DNA of 64,000 nucleotides, taken from Scatophagus argus (lineage: Eukaryota; Chordata; Actinopteri; Scatophagidae). Numbering within the stretch: the stretch's first letter is position 1; each line of letters starts with the position of its first letter. Below, piece by piece: positions 51,461-64,000 of this stretch. A model generated the notes under the pieces. It searched no databases, was not told the DNA's origin, and worked only from the letters and a program-made list of their open reading frames with translations. The translations under genes were made by a program, and so were the position numbers. The DNA lies in the NCBI RefSeq assembly GCF_020382885.2, contig NC_058499.1, forward strand, positions 20,445,872-20,509,871. Direction: 5' to 3'.

Positions 51461-53570
51461 ATGTCTTTATTTGTTAAGATGTTTGGTGGAGGAGAAAAGG
51501 TGAGAAAGAAGCCCTGCCAACAGGAGGAGATCGAGAAACTTCCAGAGAGAGAGGAGTTGCTGATGAGAAAGAAAGAAATTCTGAAGAAAAAGATTGACCA
51601 GGAACTTTTGTTTGCCATGAAAAACAGCAGAAAAAATAGGAGAGGTGAGATATTTTAAATGAAGTTGCATATTCCTACTGTAATTCTTTAATAAACATAC
51701 AAGTAGCCGCATAAAGCTAATGTGAATGTTAGCTGACGTATAGCATGCTGTTAAGCTAGCGCGCCGGCTAACTGCTGATTGACGATGCAACCAAAACCAC
51801 TGTAAGCTAACTTAAATTTAGTAGAAGTAGCTGCTTATCCAGAAGTACATTAAGGTGTTGGCCACAGCTATGAAACAAGTGTAATTGACCTTTACTGTGG
51901 TCTACATAAAGAAGTCTTGAATTTAAATAATATAAATACATACTGTATATACAGGAGGCAAGTTAAGATAGCAGACACACATGATCTGAAATTAACACAA
52001 TAACTGAGTGCCGCTTCTAAAATTATGGTTTATTGGTATGGTTAATTGTTGTTTGTAGTTTTATGTTTTTTTGGGGGGGTTTTTTGTTTGTTTTTTGCCG
52101 TTGTCTTACTTTGTGGCCACTGTAATGACCTTGTTTTATGGATTATTACATTGAAACTTTAAAATCAAGAGAAATCACTGAGAGCCGTTAAAGGTAGCAC
52201 TGCCAGTGTGTAAATAGAATAGCAAAATGTCTCAATGAATCACCTGATACTAAACATTAAGAGCAACTGCATCCCAGACAGACATCCCAGTCGTGAGGTC
52301 AGCTGCAGGCTTCCCTCACAGAAAACATACAGTATCACATACAGCTGTCATTACACTGAACTGTCTGATTTTAAGATATAATGGCTCAACACTTGATTAC
52401 TGTAACCTTGCTGTTTTGCTGGAAAAATCCCATGATTCTGTCTTTCTTTTCACTCTGTTAAGTACTTTCCAATTCTTATTTTCCATCTCATCGTGCTCTC
52501 CTCCCAGGGGCTCTGCAGGCTCTGCGAAGAAAAAAGTGGTACGAAAAACATCTCAAGTACATTGACTGTGCTGTTAAGGCCATGAGATCTGCTCATGAAC
52601 ACACGTAAGACGAAAGATATCAGCAGCGAGGTCGTTTGAGTTAATGATGTGCATCAGAGTATAATGTATGTTCATATTATCTATTTACAAATGTTAGCAC
52701 GAGCTTGGATTCATTTCACATCCACTGTTATGAACATCCTCATGTTGTATACCTACATACTAATATAGTTTTAAAGAAAACTTTAACTGGAACACAAACT
52801 TTGCGCTGGTTGTTTCAGAGATATTATCAACAAGGTGAATGACCTGATCAAAGACCTCACTGAGGAGAAGGATCCAACTCAAGACTTATCTGAAGCCCTC
52901 TACACATCTGTGGGATTCGGAGTGGAATTTGATGAGGTACAACGAGATTTTATTTCAGTTTTCAGACATTTTAGACATAGACTTTGGTTATTTGTATGCA
53001 TTACATTGATATATAAAAACCAGCCAGCAGGATCATCAGAATGATACAGTTTTACAGCAAGAACTCACAGCAAGTTTTTGTGGTGATCTTGATAAGATTT
53101 TTTTTTTATGCTGTGGGTGTGTGTTTACCTCAGAATGAGATGCTGGCAGAGCTGCAGAAGCTGGAAAAGAATCTAGACAAGAGTCTGTTTGAGAAGGACA
53201 GAATAGAGGAGAAAGTCTCTTGTCCCAGTGAGTCCCTGCCTGGTAAGGACCATGTGGTACAAAACACGCTCACTGGTTAGTGGGTAAAGCAGAGGATTAT
53301 CAAACCTTAGATCCAACTGCAGCACGTGACAGGTAACCATTTGGTAGTATGACGCTGCAGTGGTCAACTTCACATTAGTGAAGTAACTGGAAAACTGATG
53401 ACGACATCCTAGAATTACTATAATACAGCAGAAAGGGCAGTTGGCTGTTGTATCAATCAATCAATCCAAATTACTCACAGTTTTTTCTCTCCTTCAAAGC
53501 CAAGACAGAGGAAGACGAGGTTGAAGATGATTTAGAGTACCTGCGGCGCTGGGTGAACGAACCCTTGTAA
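51461..53570 (+). CDS. Divergent CHMP4-like ESCRT-III protein with an internal deletion, 192 aa
   Basis: A member of the SNF7/CHMP4 family, whose usual role is to form the ESCRT-III filament. Coding exons: 51461-51644, 52508-52604, 52819-52936, 53134-53242, 53500-53570; phases agree and no frame is broken. The protein starts MSLFVKMFGGGEK, as CHMP4s do, with a basic first helix, then GALQALRRKKWYEKHLKYID, VNDLIKDLTEE, VGFGVEFDE and NEMLAELQKLE. The acidic C-terminal helix ends YLRRWVNEPL, resembling the Bro1/ALIX-binding helix. Between YIDC and VKAM about 27 residues present in remembered CHMP4A/B/C sequences are missing within one continuous exon. A 5' noncoding exon is likely, because an acceptor (TGTTTCAG) lies 5 bases before the ATG. 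It could be a lineage-specific paralogue; I do not assign chmp4a, b or c. Confidence 0.85.
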
Positions 53571-53696
53571 ACACACCTTCAGCCACAATGCGCTGACATT
53601 AAAAGGAAAAGGTGAATGTGCAGGCTGTAATAATAAATAGGAAGAAATAATATGTTATTGTTCATAAGTTTCATGTTTGTGCGCACATTGAACTCT

Positions 53697-54016
53697 GAAG
53701 TCTCAATGAAAACGAACATGTAATTAAATCTAATGTGAGGCAGACACTACTGTATACTGTAGTAAAGTATGAGCTCTATAATACATACATGTTAACATTA
53801 CTACATGACTTTATGATGTGGTACACCAAGTCCCCTTTATGATGACGGCAGTTTGTACAGTTTGTATTATGCCTCAACCCTCTACAGTGAAGTCTCAATG
53901 AAAACGAACGTGTAATTAAATCTAATGTGAGGCAGACACTACTGTATTTATACTGTAGTAAAGTATGAGCTCTATAATACATACATGTTAACATTACTAC
54001 ATGACTTCATGATGTG
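53697..54016 (+). repeat. Tandem duplication in the chmp4-like 3' UTR
   Basis: Positions 53697-53820 recur at 53889-54016 almost unchanged (the second copy has a 4-base TTTA insertion and a few substitutions). They are separated by a 68-base spacer that itself recurs at 55537-55589. Confidence 0.95.
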
Positions 54017-54279
54017 ATATGACCTTATCTGAACTTGGCAACATGCATTGTCCCTGTCCCCTCAACCTCTCGTTTCAGCTACGTGTGCCTAGTTGAACAG
54101 CCTCCTCACCAGTGGCTCTTATTGTTTGGTTTGTTACTACAAATTGGTCTTTTTTTTATGCATGGGCTTTGCTGCAGCTGAGAAGCTTTGTTCTGGGTTT
54201 GTGAAACACAGTGTTGGTTTCATCCTGTTGGTTTTCCCTCCTATAAGAGTTTGTGTTTCAAGTTTCTGAATGTTACAAA

Positions 54280-54285
54280 AATAAA
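54280..54285 (+). terminator. Polyadenylation signal of the chmp4-like gene
   Basis: AATAAA about 710 bases past the stop at 53570, after the tandem duplication. An earlier AATAAA occurs near 53632. Confidence 0.45.
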
Positions 54286-54299
54286 CATTTATACACAAA

Positions 54300-55054
54300 T
54301 GTAATAATGGCATCTAGCCGATGATTTGTGCACATGAGATTTGAATAATGGATTTTAAATGAGGACTTCAAGCACCATCTGCCGCTCCAGATAGTTCGAG
54401 GGGCTGTCATGGTTTTTAAAATGAGGTGTTATTGTTACACAAAGTGCTGTGCTTTTGAAACCACATCCTTAAAATGTGTCATTATGATGCTGATATGGTT
54501 TGATCATATTCAAATTTGGCATGAAAACACAAAAAAATTCTGTGGGGACACATTTTTAGCTCTGATATTCCCTGTCCTCAAATGAGCTTTTCTGTGTAGT
54601 CCATAGGAAAAATAAATTTGACTGTCAGTTTGACTCTTTGACTGTCAGTTTTTGCATGCAGCATCTGTGAATAACATAAAAAACGGTCTGCACACTGTAG
54701 CTCAAGAAAATGCACACGAGTAAACTACAGAAATAAAAAATACTCTTAACTCTCTAACCTGAACATGCGCATATACTGCATAATAAAAACACACCAGCTC
54801 TTCCTATTTACCCTTTAAATCCAGCATTTCTTAATACTGCTGTGAGCAACTGTGCTGGATTAACGTGTGTCGCCAGACAGAGCGAGTGACGGAAACAGGG
54901 AGGGAGTGGCACACTCAGGGAGAGGAGAGCAGCCTGAGACACAGCACGGGCTCTTAAATGCAACACTCCGATTGTGCTGGAGCATAGACTGATCAAAATG
55001 TGAGCATCATGCATGTACACGTGTGAGGACCGTACAGCAGCTGACTGGAGCCTA
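54300..55054. other. Intergenic before the spata33 candidate
   Basis: No gene. Contains a small direct repeat TTTGACTGTCAGTTT near 54617-54655. GC content rises toward 54840-55050, which is the probable promoter of the next gene. Confidence 0.45.
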
Positions 55055-56393
55055 ATGGGGTCTGGAGCGAGCCAGAGGGAAGAGTCAGGTAGGGATGAAC
55101 AACGTGGGACTTCAAATAAACCTCAGTGGAAAACTCTGTGGATAAGACGGAGAATGAAACATACTGACAATATCAACTAATCAGTAAATCTGTGAGTTCT
55201 ACAGATTGGATTCAAGCATTGCTGCCTTAGGAAAAGATTGAATTTCACAATTTTGTGTTTGTGTTTGTCCAAACAAGTGCAGGGTAAGGACACAAACTAT
55301 CAGTGAGAATATTTCTGTGTGTACTGACATGTACCAGGCTGTTAACTTTTGAAGTTGCCATTTCGTTTTGCTGTCAGCCATCAAGACTTTACAATTCATT
55401 TGACAATTGGTATGTATCATCACTACAGATGGAGACAGTGTGTGTCCTCTGAGGTGAAGGTGCAGATGACCACTTTAATACTGCAGCATTAATGCTGATC
55501 AGCATTAGTGTAGATCACACCGACAATGCGAGAACTGGTACACCAAGTCCCCTTTATGATGACGGCAGTTTGTATTATGCCTCAACCCCTTCACCTTTGG
55601 ACGCAAGATACCATTGTGTTCGCTGGCTTGAAAATATCTGGTGCCTTTTTCTTAAAGCAGCTGAATGTATTGAGAATAGTTGATGATCATCATTAATGAT
55701 AATCGTTGTTCCTCTGTGTAGAACTGTATGAGGTAGACACAGCCCTAACACTATTAAAAAATTAGCCCAATCCAATTTAAAAGGTGCTGTTCCTCTTCAT
55801 GCTGAACAGAAACACAGCGCACATGCAGACTAACACACACACACACTGCTGAAAATCCTTCAGTCAGCAGGTATACCTCATCTGACCTGTAGGTCGGTTC
55901 CAGGCCAGTGACAGTCCAGTGTTCACTCATCTATCTGTGAGGGCTAAATTTAGTATACAGGAAATTAAAATAGCAGCGGGAGTAGATGGGGTGTTGGTAA
56001 GGAGCACTTTCATAACTTCATTGGGTTCATTATCTTATCTTATGACCGTTTACCCTGACTGAGTGCATATTGGTTCCACAAAGCTTCAATAATAGGATGA
56101 CAATACAAATGTGTACCAGACTGATATGTGGTGTCAGTCAGTGTGCATCTTCCACCTTAGATATGTCAGTCATTTTCTCTCGGTCCGTTACAGAGAGACC
56201 GTCCGTCTCACAGTCTACTGAGTCAGTTTCAGCTAACTTCTCTTCCGGTCCACCCGCAATCCTCATCACAGCTCCGTCACGAGAGGACATCTATGTCTCA
56301 CAGTCCAGCATGACTATAGCTGATGCTGTCAAAGAACGGAGGCCTTCTTCCACACCCATTGTAGTGGGGAGGAAATTCATGACCAAAAAGTGA
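55055..56393 (+). CDS. spata33: Candidate SPATA33 orthologue, two coding exons, 88 aa
   Basis: In mammals SPATA33 is a small disordered testis protein that tethers calcineurin to sperm mitochondria. Coding exons proposed: 55055-55088 and 56161-56393, joined in phase 1 by GT-AG sites. The product starts MGSGASQREES, an N-myristoylation-like start, is Ser/Thr-rich throughout, and contains PAILIT near its middle, an exact PxIxIT calcineurin-docking sequence followed by an acidic residue. The C-terminal part (TIADAVKERR, GRKFMTKK) is basic. Position between chmp1a and cdk10, same strand as cdk10, matches human SPATA33. Overall similarity to the mammalian protein is low, so identity rests on position, size, the MG start and the docking motif. 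Extra coding exons between the two cannot be excluded. Confidence 0.5.
55537..55589 (+). repeat. Third copy of the spacer segment from the chmp4-like 3' UTR
   Basis: GGTACACCAAGTCCCCTTTA and the following bases match 53819-53885 except for a 10-base internal difference. It lies in the spata33 candidate intron. Confidence 0.9.
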
Positions 56394-56533
56394 CTCAGCA
56401 TGTCCTGCCTCCGAAGGTAATCTGAACTGCTCTGTGTGTAAAAACAAGAAAACTATATGCAGTACATTTTTTGTGTAGCCCTTTAAGTACTGACCTTACT
56501 GTTACTGTCACTACACCCATGCTCACTGACAAC

Positions 56534-56551
56534 AATAAATAGCACAATAAA
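56534..56551 (+). terminator. Polyadenylation signals of the spata33 candidate
   Basis: Two AATAAA hexamers (56534-56539 and 56546-56551) lie about 140 bases past the stop at 56393, which supports a real transcript end here. Confidence 0.5.
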
Positions 56552-56789
56552 TAGCATATGTTCCTCATAATTGTATGTGAGGACTCGTGTGACCGCATCA
56601 TCAGATGGGTTTAAATGTTAAAAAACCTACACGTGTGTATTTTTTCTTTATCGCAGAATTCAAAGAAGGACTCAAAATGGACTTCACAAATATCACCCAG
56701 AACCGCGCAAAGGACGTGTTTACATAAGGTATCCCAGCCGGTTCAAACTCCGGGAAAGCAATTGGTTGTCCCTTTCGTGGCTCGGAGCA

Positions 56790-56863
56790 AAACAGTATGG
56801 CGGCGCCCATGAACTGCTGCTTGTCGAGTTGAAGCCATTACAGTCATAAAAGGGAGGATATTC
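56790..56863 (+). promoter_or_regulatory. cdk10 promoter and 5' UTR with YY1-like site
   Basis: CAGTATGGCGGCGCCCAT (about 56792-56809) contains the ATGGCGGC core of a YY1 site, often placed at TATA-less housekeeping starts. The cdk10 ATG follows at 56864. Confidence 0.45.
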
Positions 56864-63369
<6,506 letters not shown>

Positions 63370-63933
63370 TGAAGGCAGCAGTGCTGACGAGACACTTGAG
63401 TCAAAGACGACCCCATGGTGGAAACACTCGGTAATGTCGGTTTCTGTTCACACTGCGAGCATGAAACGTGGATCTGGAACTTGCAGCAAATGCAAACCTG
63501 TTCAAACAGAAACACAGCTGAAGCCACTAAACTCCCAACACATTTGCTAGCACATGTAGCGTCCAGTCTAAAGGCTGAAACTGCACATTCTGCAGTGTAG
63601 ATCCGCGCAGTAGAAATCTCTTGTTGGGTTTCTAGATGCTTTTATTACTGACAAGGTCTGCACACTAAATAAGGTGAAGGCAATGAGGACAAATTTGCCT
63701 TGATAAATATGAGGCATTGTGTGCATTGTATTGAACATTTGTTACATTTTAGATGGGCTATTACAACTGTTTCTGCTATTTATTGATGCAATCCAATCCT
63801 AAAATCAAACCTGTGAAAAGCCGTGACGTGAAGTAGGAACTGAACCAGCTTGCTTGAGCTCAGCCCACAGTTACACTGAATCCATTTTTTTAACACTGTA
63901 CTGTTGAAAATAGGATTCAAAGTTTTTGTCAAA

Positions 63934-63939
63934 ATTAAA
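63934..63939 (+). terminator. Polyadenylation signal of cdk10
   Basis: ATTAAA about 565 bases past the stop. No canonical AATAAA with better placement was found before the window end. Confidence 0.35.
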
Positions 63940-64000
63940 GGAATGGCAGCCTTGTCAAGATCTCAGGTTTGATCCTCAGTCATCAGTATGTGGCGATGAG

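Noticed and set aside
51319-51790. Minus-strand frames over the chmp4-like first exon
   Set aside because: Antisense shadows of the plus-strand coding exon.

Overview
The window is nuclear DNA from a ray-finned fish, most likely a spiny-rayed teleost. The evidence is short GT-AG introns, dense CA/TG microsatellites, Tc1-like, hAT-like and LINE relics typical of fish genomes, and a gene set matching vertebrate orthologues. Seven protein-coding genes can be followed exon by exon with consistent splice phases, and an eighth, small one is proposed. Most of them belong to the block that in human lies at 16q24.3 (CHMP1A, SPATA33, CDK10, ZNF276, FANCA).

Layout. 1-5.9 kb: a Tc1-like transposase relic, a three-exon CC chemokine gene on the minus strand with a possible relic first exon upstream, then repeat-rich intergenic DNA. 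5.9-12.9 kb: znf276 (+), 11 coding exons, 620 aa. 12.8-32.8 kb: fanca (-), 41 coding exons, 1441 aa, converging on znf276 so that the two 3' UTRs probably overlap. 33-36.7 kb: intergenic. 36.7-38.7 kb: slc10a3 (-), one coding exon, 473 aa. 39-42.3 kb: intergenic with a nested repeat and a hairpin. 42.3-50 kb: chmp1a (-), 7 coding exons, 198 aa. 51.4-54.3 kb: a divergent chmp4-like gene (+), 5 coding exons, 192 aa. 55.0-56.5 kb: a candidate spata33 (+), two coding exons, 88 aa. 56.8-63.9 kb: cdk10 (+), 13 coding exons, 371 aa.

Function. FANCA belongs to the Fanconi anaemia core complex (DNA cross-link repair). CHMP1A and the CHMP4-like protein are ESCRT-III family members encoded head to head. 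CDK10 is the cyclin M partner kinase. ZNF276 is a ZAD/C2H2 nuclear protein. SLC10A3 is an orphan membrane protein of the bile-acid transporter family. The chemokine is secreted.

The two most interesting loci are the chmp4-like gene and the spata33 candidate. The chmp4-like gene keeps the intron positions I recall for CHMP4 but lacks about 27 residues inside the second exon, in the ESCRT-III helical core. The spata33 candidate carries an exact PxIxIT-type calcineurin-docking sequence and an MG start. Exon boundaries were set by hand from splice consensus and reading phase; no alignment or database search was run, and family comparisons rest on remembered sequences.
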